Origin: Linnemannia schmuckeri
Taxonomy: Eukaryota; Mortierellomycota; Mortierellomycetes; Mortierellales; Mortierellaceae
Assembly: GCA_029449235.1 (NCBI GenBank)
Contig: JANATG010000018.1
Coordinates: 682,001 to 746,000 of the forward strand
Reading direction: 5' to 3'
DNA length: 64,000 bases
This document shows, piece by piece, positions 55,392 to 64,000 of this stretch. The position numbers were made by a program, and so were the translations under genes. A model generated the notes under the pieces. That model did not search any database and was not told where the DNA came from. It saw only the letters and a list, made by a program, of their open reading frames with translations. Each line of letters begins with the position of its first letter. Positions within the stretch are counted from its first letter, which is position 1.

Positions 55392-55803
55392 GCAAAGCAA
55401 AGCAAAGCTATGAATGTGCTGGCTATTGTGAACATACTAGTCGTGGGATGGGGTGTAGAGTCGCTTTGATTATGAAATGAGCGTTTTCATGTGAGCGAGA
55501 GCGACAAGTGAGAGACATACGCGAAGAGACAACAGAGACAAGGGAGCCGCAGGCGCACACACTAGAGTGCTGTAATGGGGCGTGTGGGAAACCAAATCGC
55601 AAATAGAGCGTTCGAATTTAATGTAGAGATATAATTTCATGTGACTGACATCATCGGAGAGAGAGGACGGGTATATAAAGAATTCTTTGGTCACTCCTCC
55701 TGTTTCTTCATTCACTTTTCTCTTTTTTCTCACTTTCATTCATTCAAACAACCTTCACTCCCACTTCCCTCTCTCTCACCCACTCACCAACAACATACTC
55801 AAA
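54301..55803. other. 1.5-kb non-coding stretch with long poly(A)
   Basis: No gene recognised. A poly(T) of about 20 nt lies at 54660-54679. GTT repeats near 55319-55335 lead into a 33-nt poly(A) at 55358-55390, followed by AAAGC repeats. The last 130 bp form the promoter and leader of the Vip1-like gene. Confidence 0.5.
55672..55680 (+). promoter_or_regulatory. TATA box of the Vip1-like gene
   Basis: TATATAAAG lies 132 bp before the ATG at 55804 and is followed by a C/T-rich leader with TCACTCACC repeats. Confidence 0.55.
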
Positions 55804-57564
55804 ATGACCAACTGGACCCACGTCAAGGTACTACTTACACTCTTACCGCTCTTTGCTGTCGAGAAAGAACAAAACAAAAAAAGCCTTGGTTTCATTCGCG
55901 TCGATACTCCGTCTGCCCACATGCACACAATAATGCACGCTTAGTTCTCCCTATTTACACACTCACACTCTCAACACTCAATACTCGCATCTTTCACGCG
56001 CTTTTATTCCGTACGCAAACAGATCCCCACCACCCCCACCCCCAACCTCATCATCGTCAACAACATCAGCGAGGATGCCTCCGAGAAGACTGGTATGTTA
56101 CTCTTCTGTTGCGAGATATGCGTAAAAAGATAGACCATCATCGGAAACACGAGAAAAAAAGTTTTCTTTCTGACCAACCAATCTTCTCTTCTCACCTCAA
56201 CAGTCAAGGACTTCTTCTTGTTCTGCGGAAAGATCCTCGAGTTCGAGCTCCAAAAGTAATTACTGCCGTCTTTCTTTTTTCTTTTTCTTTTTTTTCTTTT
56301 TTTCTTTTTCTTTTTGCCAAGCAACACGCCTTCAATGACATCAGCGACCGTCCACAAGGAAACTGCCGATACAGGATTTTTTTGCGACTACAATCAAACA
56401 AGACCAAAGGACAGCAAAAAAGATATCAGAGACAATGAAGCATGACTGACCCAATTGTTTATATGATGTATTTCTTTTTTGTATCATTAGGGAGGGAGAT
56501 CGCCAGGTTGCCCTTGTCCTCTTCGAGCGTGGTAGGTTTATTTGTTGCGTGTGAATGTACAAGGTGGATTATGTTGGGGATAGTGGTAGAGGGCGTGCAT
56601 TGGCGTCACCAAACACAAAAAAGGCTTCAACACCACCATCCTCATGCCTTATCATAACAACAACCCCTGCCCTCACTCACTCACCGCTCCCCTGCAGCAC
56701 GATTTCTCGCACTTTTTTGACCACGAGAGTTACCTATTTGTTTGGGGGTTTTAATGATAACGTTGGACCTTCCCCTTCCCTCCGGTCCTCTCTCGTCCCT
56801 ACATCTTGTGCTTTTTGATCATCCTACTCATTGTTTTTCTCGTTGATGTTGTTCGTATGGTATTTTAGAATCTGCTGCCAAGACTGCCTGCATGTTGACC
56901 AACGCCATGATTGTCAACAGCCAGATCTCGGTCAAGCCCTACTTTGAGGAGACCGCCGACAACGACCACACTGCTCAGGAGAACAAGCCCAAGGTCACCG
57001 TCTTGGCTGAGATCCTCGCCGCCGGATACACTCTCCAGGATCAGATCATCGAGAAGGGTCTTGAAGTCGATGCCAAGTACGGTCTTACTAGCAAGATCCA
57101 GGCTTACGTCGAGGCTGCTAAGGCCCAGGCCAAGACTTTGGACGAGAAGTACCAGGTCACTGCCAAGGCCACCGAGATTGACCACAAGTACCACGTCCAG
57201 GACCGTGTCCACGCTGCCGTCGGCCAGGGTATCGATTACTCCAACCAGGTAAGCAATTTTCTCTTCTCTTCATTCCGCGACAAGGAATGGGAGACATGCG
57301 TTATCGTTTTTTCTTTTTTTCTTTTCTTTTCGACGTCACTCATTCGTTCTATTTCTTCCTTTAATCCGCGGTGAAAAACAGGCTCTTCAGACCGCCCCCG
57401 GCCAGAAGGTCGCTGGTGTTGCCACCCATGTCAAGGAGCAGATCGCCGCCGTCCACTACGAGGCCCGTCGCCTTGCCGATGAGAAGAAGAGCAAGGCTGC
57501 CGCTGGTGCCCCCGCTGCCTCTGCTGCCCCTACTGTTTCCGCCACTGAGGCCCCCGTTGCTTAA
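55804..57564 (+). CDS. RRM-domain protein, Vip1-like
   Basis: Six exons: 55804-55827, 56023-56092, 56204-56255, 56491-56531, 56869-57248 and 57382-57564, giving 249 residues with all junctions in frame. An N-terminal RNA-recognition motif reads NLIIVNNISEDASEKT, VKDFFLFCGKILEFELQK and then EGDRQVALVLFERESAAKTA. It is followed by a helical region (VLAEILAAGYTLQDQIIEKG and KYQVTAKATEIDHKYHVQDR) and an Ala-rich tail with YEARRLADEKK. The order and spacing match the fission yeast Vip1 family of small RRM proteins, which is linked to cell-size or cytoskeletal phenotypes; its molecular role is not well established. The 24-nt first exon and the 41-nt fourth exon are short, but the RRM strands only join this way. 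Confidence 0.9.
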
Positions 57565-58513
57565 ATGCGACAACAATCTGAAATGATTCGGTTCTTTTTC
57601 TAGCACAATCTTCCCATTGTTTTCAGTTTCGCTTCAAACTTGCATCGATTTTTCTCCTCCCTTCGGGAAACTTTGAACGTCGTGTTTATTTTCCATTCTT
57701 GTACTCTTTTTTCCCCCTCCCTTTTAATAACTTGTAAGATAACAAAATAAAAAAAAAACCATTTCCCCAAAATATTGAGCACTTGTGCAAGTCCACGAGA
57801 ATGAAAGCGGCGAGGCGGGTTATGCTTTGTTTGTTGTACTTTGTATGCTCGTTCTGGATGTTAGACGTATAGGGCTAGAGAAGGGGCAACCGAAGTGGAT
57901 GCTCCACGTGAAGGTGTCATTCGCCATGAATAGACACGACCGGGCGTCTAGGTTTTTCACGTCCCTCCTTCTGTCCCTCTTCTCGCGCTCTTCGTTTTCC
58001 TTGTTTGGTTTATTTGTACATCAAGGGGAAAGAGTTAACAGAAAGAGGGGCAAGCATGAAATGAATAGAAAAACGAAAGAAATAAAAAAGCAAGGGGGAA
58101 GAGGACAACAATAGACGAATAGGCCAGAAACATACAAAATACTTTTTTTTTACCAAGGGGGTGACAAGAGTTGTCATTTCCCGTCAGGAAAAAAAAAAAA
58201 AAAAAAATCAAACGGACACACAGGAGTGATATAACAGCAATGCTATATCTAAGTAATGCCGAAGGCCAAACGAGGAGCTGTTTAGAGCTGAGTAGCTGCA
58301 TTGACTGGGTAATTGAGCAGCCTGGGTCCGGATGTGGCGCAAGGTGGAGGCATAAATAGTCAACGGACTGGTCATCCGTTCTGGCGATCTTTTTCTTTTT
58401 TCTTTTTATCTACACTTTTGCAATCTACACTTCACCGCACGTACCACACACACGACTATCCTCCTCCCCCTGTCTCCCTAACTCTTTACGTGTTCCACAT
58501 TCCTTGTACACCA
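57565..58513. other. intergenic region
   Basis: No gene recognised. Contains the 3' UTR of the Vip1-like gene, an A run near 58190-58207 and, from about 58390, the C/T- and CACA-rich leader of the small cysteine-rich protein gene. CATAAATAG at 58351 may be its TATA-like box. Confidence 0.45.
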
Positions 58514-58879
58514 ATGTCATCACATCGCACCACCACTTCCTCCCCCTCCTCCCCCTCCACCCCCTCCAAGTCTTCAGCACCATCACTCCGTATATCCATC
58601 CTCACCATCGTCCTGCTACTCCTCACAACAGCGGCCTTGACAACAGTATCGGCCAAGGGCGGCCACTTCCCGGCAGCGGTGACAGACACGTCAGGTCCGT
58701 GCATCGACCGGTGCTCTGTGATCTACAAGAATGAGATGACCAACTGCATGGTCAAATTCCCCAGCCCTAACCTCGACCCTTACGGCAGAAACAACTGTAA
58801 CCTCGACGTCGCCAACATGTTCCAGCGATGCAGTCAATCGTGCATCCCTGCTGCCGCTACCTTTCCTAACAGCCAGTAA
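58514..58879 (+). CDS. small cysteine-containing secreted or membrane-anchored protein
   Basis: Single exon, 121 residues. A Ser/Thr/Pro-rich N-terminus (residues 1-25) precedes a hydrophobic segment, ISILTIVLLLLTTAALTTVS, that is either an internal signal sequence or an anchor. The remaining ~75 residues hold six cysteines in paired spacing (CIDRC, then C, NNC, and CSQSC), ending CIPAAATFPNSQ, which would form three disulfides outside the cell. I do not recognise the family. Size and layout fit the small secreted proteins of soil and plant-associated fungi, but no effector role is shown. A Met further downstream cannot be used without losing the signal, so the start at 58514 is reasonable. 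It converges on the Erv41 gene, whose stop lies 248 bp away. Confidence 0.75.
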   Translation: MSSHRTTTSSPSSPSTPSKSSAPSLRISILTIVLLLLTTAALTTVSAKGGHFPAAVTDTSGPCIDRCSVIYKNEMTNCMVKFPSPNLDPYGRNNCNLDVANMFQRCSQSCIPAAATFPNSQ

Positions 58880-59126
58880 AAGCAGGAGGAGGAGGCGGCG
58901 GAGGAAAGGGTATAGAATGCCGGAGAAGCATTTGGCGAGTAGGGGAAGGATGAAGGATGAGGATGGACGGGGAAAATAAACGATATTTATATTCTATTGC
59001 TGCTGCTGATTGCTTTAGTATCAAGTCTGCTCGCACTGAGTTTTGGCATGTTTGTCCCATTTTCCTCATCTGAAATTTGGCGATTGCAAATGGGGTATCG
59101 AGGAAAAGAAAGAATAACAACCTTCT

Positions 59127-60851
59127 TTAGACATTATGCCTCCTGAGAGGAGCCTGCTCCGGTCGGATGCTGTAATAAATGGCGCTCAAAACCTTGTGTG
59201 CCATACCCGCGGTGACATAATACCCTCCAACCAGACCAGCAAGTCGGACCAACAAGTGTCCAAAAGACATAGACGACTCTTCCGAGATCACCAGTGTCAT
59301 GGGCTCAAAGTCGTACTTGAAGAACAGACCCGGAACCCCTTCGTGCTCTCCAAATGTTCGGCGGTATTCGCTGACCGAATATTGGTTCGTCAACAGCTGT
59401 TTGTATGATCGATCTATTTTGTTCATATCATAGGTATCGACGTTGGTATGTGTATGGTTTCACAATGTTCCTGGAAATTCTTTCAGCACATGATCCTTTC
59501 CTGAACAGCGCAATAAATCCTTTCGTAAACTTACCGATATAGATTGTGGGAACAACAACCAAGAAGTACTGGAAAGCCTCAAATGCTATAGGAAAAAAGT
59601 GAGTGAAGTGTGTGTAAGTGTCAAACCTAGCAAGCCCTCTCTTTCAGTCAACAAAAGTAAATAACGTATGAACGCGAGTGATTCTGAAAAAGTCCCTTAC
59701 ATGTGCGCGAAAGCTCAAAGCTGTCGTCCAAGGGGTTGACGATGGCAGGGTAGAGCTCTCCAAATGACAACTCGTGGATACTATGGGTCATGTTCATGAC
59801 TAATCGATCACGTCAAGGATAACAGTTAGACACATCACTTTGGTGATAGGAATACTTGATAGCAGCACTTTTCATCCAGTTGTCCTCTTGCTCTTTGGTG
59901 AATCTTCCTAAACTCACTTGAATGGTCACTGTGGGCTCCATAGTATCCATGTCCAACTGCTGTAATGTGCATGTTTCCGCTCAACTTGTTCGCTTTGAAA
60001 CTTCCTGCGATCCTGCAGGCCTTGAAGTCAGTGTCTCCTATTTTAATTACATCGTATATGACAGAAGGAAAATGTGAACGTTCGATCGCCTTAATACAGC
60101 GATGCAAGATGACAATTGCGCGCTATCAATTGTTTTCCTGCAAGTATTATGCTTTCCTCGTCTTTTACTCGGTTACGTACCCTTGGAAGCATGATCCAGT
60201 GCCTCTTTCCTGCTAGCTGCGCGAATCATCTTCTGGACGTTGAGGGGTGCGTTGCGGATCTTTTCCGCGTGCGCCGACGAGTACACCTTGAAGTGCTGTA
60301 AAAGGTATAGATGAAAAATATGAAGAAAAACAACAGACAAATTAATAAAAGTGTAGGTTGGGGTTCGAGCACGGTGCAAATTTGAAACAATGAGTACTTA
60401 CAGTGGGGATCTTCTCCACTTTTTCCGAGAGACCGAGCTGAACGTCTGCGATATCGCGAAGGTCAATTCTCAATGCTAACAAAGAAGACCCATTGAACAA
60501 AGGATATAAAATCCTACTGTTAGCAATCTTGCTCATCGCTCACGGTCCTGAAGCAAAAAACAAAATGCGCGCGCCCGAATAATAAGCATGTAGGTTATCC
60601 ATATGTATCTCCAACTAACCGTCGCAGGGCATAGCGATGGTAATGTCAAGGTTGATCTGGAGCTGATGGTTGACGAGGGGGTCGACAATAAAGTTGTAGT
60701 CGTTGCGGAGGGTCATGTAGTCCTTGATTTCGCCCATCACCAGGATGCACAGGATGGCCGAGACCACCAGCGTCAAGATGCCGCCGGACCCTGTCCGTTT
60801 CACAAAACCAGACTCGACCTTTGGGAATGCATCGAACTCCTTGAACTGCAT
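59127..60851 (-). CDS. ERV41: ER-Golgi COPII vesicle protein, Erv41/ERGIC2 family
   Basis: Subunit of the Erv41-Erv46 complex, which cycles between ER and Golgi in COPII/COPI vesicles and retrieves ER residents. Seven exons on the minus strand: 60851-60620, 60475-60402, 60295-60181, 60037-59918, 59799-59701, 59585-59535 and 59413-59127, encoding 325 residues (yeast Erv41 has 352). Family blocks: the N-terminal FKEFDAFPKVESGFVKRTG and first membrane helix GILTLVVSAILCILVM, IDLRDIADVQLG, CRIAGSFKANKLSGNMHITA, HELSFGELYPAIVNPLDD, NQYSVSEYRR and GLFFKYDFEPM. The second membrane helix is near FGHLLVRLAGLVGGYYVTAG. The N-terminus could start earlier (in-frame ATG at 60965), but MQFKEFDAFPK aligns with the yeast start. 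Confidence 0.93.
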
Positions 60852-61813
60852 CGTTTTGTGTATTGTTTCCTGGAAGGCTGATTCTTTTGTTGGTTTTCCT
60901 AAAGATTTGTTTCGCTGAGTGGTTTGGGGGTGAAGATGTTGATGAGCTGGCTGGATTTGACACACGTTAAAAGAAAAAAGTCAAAGAGATGGTGTGCAAA
61001 GAAGACGGCGATGATAAGCAGCAACCAAAAGAAAAGAAAGAAAAAGGGGGACCCCAAAGGGGTTAGGGTGGCACTTCCACAAAGAGTTGGACACGCCTAA
61101 TGGTACACGTTCATTAAGGGGTGTGAGACATTGCCTCGATAAATCGATGTTAGTGGCGCGCCTCGGACGAAGTACGATCACAATGCAGATGGTGTTGCAA
61201 AATAAGGTGGCGGCTAGGCAGCGGTGGCGATGCCTTAGATTAGCAGTCATATTCTTTGTAGACATAGTATTAGTAGTGCGCCCAGCCCTCTTGTCTGCTC
61301 TTTGTCCTTTTACACATCACTTCTTGGACAAGAGCAATACTGACAAGAGTTTCGTTGGCGCGTTACAGTATATTGTTTCGTGTGGTTCCATTAGGACATT
61401 ACTATCACTACCCCGTACCAATTGAGGGCTTAACAGCGGTCCTATAACTCTGGCCTTCGACCCTCTCCCTGAGTAACAATGGCCTCCTATCCTAAAGACT
61501 AAAACATCTGTTTTTGTTACCAACCACGATAGTATTGACCCAATCCTGCATCAATTGTCACGAGAGTTGCTTTGTTGAAGGGCTTTGATGACGATTAACT
61601 CAATCGGCGTCATTCAAGGAAGAGAGAACTGCGACTTCTCTCGTTTTACTCTTCATCTCTCGCTTCGTACTTTCTTTACCTTACTCCACTTCCTCCTCTC
61701 TTCCTTTTATTTCTCCACCAAATCTTTCCCTTAACAAGTCGCTACCAACGCAGAGTAAGGTTCAGGATCGATCATGGCCATGATCGAGACCGTTCGCGAC
61801 TTTCCGATCTCCA
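60852..61813. other. divergent intergenic region
   Basis: Separates the leftward ERV41 gene from the rightward unrecognised gene at 61.8 kb. No gene is recognised in it. A short upstream frame opens at ATG 61774 (23 codons) and overlaps the presumed start at 61814 in another frame. C/T-rich leader sequence occurs at about 61640-61730. Confidence 0.4.
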
Positions 61814-62612
61814 ATGGCGGCAGCGGCGCTAATCGATCTCATTGACGAGATCCTTTATGAGTTGATCTCGCATGTTAAGAAGAGAAAGTTTGTATCTTTG
61901 TTGATTGTTTCTTGATAGGATGAAAAATGAAAAGCGGTGTTTGTCATACACTCGCGCGCACGCAATATAATATGTGAATCAAAGGAAAAGGGGAGGGAAG
62001 GACAGCTAACTAACTCAATTCATGCATGTTCGTGATTTAGTTCTTAGAGACGTGGTATGAAAGACGTACGGCTCTTATCGCCGATGGTGAGTCTTCTTTA
62101 TGCACCCGCTGAAAATTATGACATACATAGAGCGTTAATCGTGGCGACAATTAGCTCTCATCAACGCATATCCCACTCTGGTTTTAATCAAGTAGCTTGC
62201 CACGAGGCAAAAAGCCGTTTGTAAGCTTGTACTCCCGCTGTGAGCACAGCCTATGACAAAACTCTATCGCCCATTAACTCATTATTCCATTATTAGATAT
62301 ACTCCCTCTGCGGCGCAAGGTATGCGAAAAAAAAGGCGAATATCTCTCAACAGCCTAATTGCGGACCTCAGAAGCAGCAAAGAGTACACCGAACAAGACT
62401 TCTAACCACATGTATGCATGTTTCTCTGTGTTTTCTTAGGAACGAATGCAGCGATTCAGGGCGCAATTCGTGTTGGACAATTACATCTACGCGATACGCG
62501 ATTCTAGCCTAGAGTCCATCACCAACACGGTTGAGCAGTACCGCCAAGGGCGCTTCGCGTCCTCCCGACAGGCCTATGATACCAGCGAACGCTTTCGTCC
62601 ACTTTTCCGCAA

Positions 62613-62647
<35 letters not shown>

Positions 62648-62894
62648 GTTGACAAAGGGAAATTTATCTACACACATACTCTTTTTCTTCAACGCTGTGA
62701 TGTGGCGTTGCATATATGGAGTCATCAGGTTCATGTTCAAGTATATCCCACAGATGGCCTGGAGCAGAATCCTTGATAAGGTCTACAGCAACCACCCCCA
62801 GGTTGTCTTTTTGCCCCTCATAGCTAACCGTAGATGTGTCAAGGATTTCTCACAAAAGAGGCTTCATCTGTGCACTGAAGGATCCGAGGAATAA
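61814..62894 (+). CDS. unrecognised multi-exon gene (predicted small protein)
   Basis: Exons inferred from splice signals and frame: 61814-61891 (MAAALIDLIDEILYELISHV then KKRKF), 62041-62086 (FLETWYERRTALIAD), 62297-62319 (a 23-nt exon, ILPLRRK) and 62440-62613 (ERMQRFRAQFVLDNYIYAIR and onward to FRPLFRK). The intron after 62613 begins with GTAAAAA and contains a 30-nt poly(A). The last exon is uncertain: one acceptor (after 62728) gives a tail ending near 62777, another (after 62753) gives MAWSRILDKVYSNHPQ and runs to the stop at 62894. The 62440-62613 exon is helical and rich in Arg/Gln/Tyr, with a coding look unlike its surroundings. I do not recognise the protein and assign no function. 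A short upstream frame overlaps the start. Confidence 0.5.
62616..62645. repeat. 30-nt poly(A) directly after a 5' splice site
   Basis: The exon ending CGCAAG at 62613 is followed by GT and then 30 A. A tract at this position could slip and affect U1 pairing. Confidence 0.8.
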
Positions 62895-63029
62895 GGCATG
62901 AAAGAGTGAAAGTTATTTGCTTTGTTTAATAAACATTTGAACAAATAGGATGAAAAAATTAAGTGTGCAAGCGTAAAAAGGTGAGAAGGGAATAAATTGA
63001 CTAAAAAAAAAAAAAAAAAAGACAACGGA

Positions 63030-64000
63030 TTAAGGTTTGCGTGAGGAAGGAATTACAAGGGCGTGGGGTCCCTTGGGTGGCTCCTGGAGCGTCTGACTCT
63101 CGATCTCCTTAGCAATCTCATCCAGATCCCTGACCATCTGTGAGTCACGGTACAACGATGATCCATTAGCGTCATCATTGTCGTTGCCGTCATTGTTGGT
63201 GGTGATGGCACCGGTACCATTACTGTTGGCAGGTTGTCCAAAGTACGCAGCTGTCTTGCCCTCAGTGGCTGCCGGGCGACCTGGTAACGGCTGTGATCCT
63301 ATCGCAATAAAATCCGGGTACGCCATCATTGCCGAGTGGTAGAGTGGCGACGTGACCAAAGTGGTCGGCGTTTCGGGTCCTGATGATCCGATCAAGATAG
63401 ATGAAGGACCGTATCCACGCGTGGGGGTCAGGGGCGGGTAGTGACCATCCTGATTCAGATCCTGAGCAGTTATAGTCTGTACGGGAACTCCGGGAGAGAA
63501 TCTCTGAATCTTGGCCTCCTCCTCGGGGACAAGACTCTGTGGGCTAGCGAGGTGGCGAGGTGTCGCTGCGGAAGGTTGGATCGTGTTGTTGACAAAGGTG
63601 TGGACCGTGGGTGATCGATTATCTGGTGACGAGGCCGATGAAGATGTTGAAGAGGACCCATACGAGTCAAGTTGTGGTTTCTGTTGGTTAGTTCTAGCAG
63701 ACGGTACGCGGACATGGTTAACTGTTATCTGCTGCAATGCGACGGGGTCCTTGGTGTCGGAAAATGTTCCCTTACGGCCGCCGGGGCTCCATGATGTCGA
63801 TGAGTCCTCTGCCTGGAGAAGTGCCGCTGCCAGAGCGGCGTCCGATCCTGCGTTACCACTGCCACCATAAGTACCACCACCGCTAGCGCTGTTATTGCTT
63901 CCTCCTAAATTAGACTTTAACGACGTTTTGGTAATTCCAAATAAGCTGCGTTTCTTGCTGACGACTGGAGATGGCGTCGAAACAAGCTCGTCGCTGGCGT
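63030..64000 (-). CDS. C-terminal part of a Ser/Thr/Pro-rich protein (runs off the window)
   Basis: The minus-strand frame is open from the right edge (64000) to the stop at 63030, at least 322 residues. It is low complexity: PSPVVSKKRSLFGITKTSLK near the edge, a Gly/Ser linker, AALAAALLQAEDSSTSWSP, Ser-rich segments with SP and TP sites (PPLTPTRGYGP, GSSGPETPTTLVTSP), an Asn/Asp-rich stretch and a C-terminal tail MVRDLDEIAKEIESQTLQEP. The short acidic helix at the end may be a binding motif. The many proline-directed sites suggest phosphorylation and a regulatory or scaffold protein, but the catalytic or folded part, if any, lies outside the window. I do not recognise it. Confidence 0.75.
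   Translation of the reverse strand, partial: ASDELVSTPSPVVSKKRSLFGITKTSLKSNLGGSNNSASGGGTYGGSGNAGSDAALAAALLQAEDSSTSWSPGGRKGTFSDTKDPVALQQITVNHVRVPSARTNQQKPQLDSYGSSSTSSSASSPDNRSPTVHTFVNNTIQPSAATPRHLASPQSLVPEEEAKIQRFSPGVPVQTITAQDLNQDGHYPPLTPTRGYGPSSILIGSSGPETPTTLVTSPLYHSAMMAYPDFIAIGSQPLPGRPAATEGKTAAYFGQPANSNGTGAITTNNDGNDNDDANGSSLYRDSQMVRDLDEIAKEIESQTLQEPPKGPHALVIPSSRKP

Noticed and set aside
55166..55435. Open frames spanning the 33-nt poly(A) near 55.36 kb
   Set aside because: They encode poly-Phe or Gln runs created by the homopolymer and GTT repeats.

Overview
The window is nuclear DNA of a filamentous fungus, most likely of the Mortierellaceae (Mortierella/Linnemannia group). The Δ9 desaturase near 3.3 kb reads almost identically to the Mortierella alpina type, with a C-terminal cytochrome b5 domain. 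Genes are split by GT-AG introns, mostly about 100 bp. Coding-strand sequence upstream of many start codons is C/T-rich, and long A/T homopolymers are frequent between genes. No rRNA, tRNA, CRISPR array or intact transposon was recognised.

Left part (0-37.5 kb) is mainly housekeeping. Two decayed F-box/LRR fragments lie at 0.2-2.0 kb on the minus strand. Then come the Δ9 acyl-CoA desaturase (3.26-4.70 kb, +), convergent with a WRAP73/Wdr8-like WD40 protein (4.86-7.15 kb, -), which is divergent from histidinol-phosphatase (7.41-8.73 kb, +). A Pro/Gln-rich four-TM protein (12.35-13.41 kb, +), a GTP-type PEP carboxykinase with a mitochondrial-like presequence (17.6-21.1 kb, +), a mitofusin Fzo1 (23.87-27.53 kb, +), a secreted/type I membrane protein (28.25-29.66 kb, -) and a choline/ethanolamine phosphotransferase (34.59-37.51 kb, +) follow. 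They are separated by long non-coding stretches of up to 4.9 kb.

Middle part (38-54.3 kb) is a tandem array of one F-box/leucine-rich family, all on the plus strand. It has three intact members (38.7, 42.1 and 47.2 kb), one near-intact member with a single-base frameshift (44.8 kb), and at least five decayed copies, two of which have lost the ATG. An intronless α/β-hydrolase with a Cys nucleophile elbow (51.2 kb) sits inside the array. If functional, the F-box proteins would be expected to be substrate receptors of SCF ubiquitin ligases, and the array shows active gene birth and death.

Right part (55.8-64 kb) returns to conserved cell biology: a Vip1-like RRM protein (55.8-57.6 kb, +), a small six-cysteine secreted or anchored protein (58.5 kb, +), Erv41 of the ER-Golgi cargo receptor (59.1-60.9 kb, -), an unrecognised multi-exon gene (61.8-62.9 kb, +) and the C-terminal part of a low-complexity protein running off the window (63.0 kb to edge, -).

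The strongest leads for something new are the F-box array with its degenerate relatives and shared promoter element, the PEPCK whose first ATG sits in a 14-nt exon that adds a presequence to an otherwise cytosolic-length enzyme, and the unrecognised gene at 61.8 kb. Exon boundaries were assigned by eye from splice signals, reading-frame continuity and protein family knowledge.
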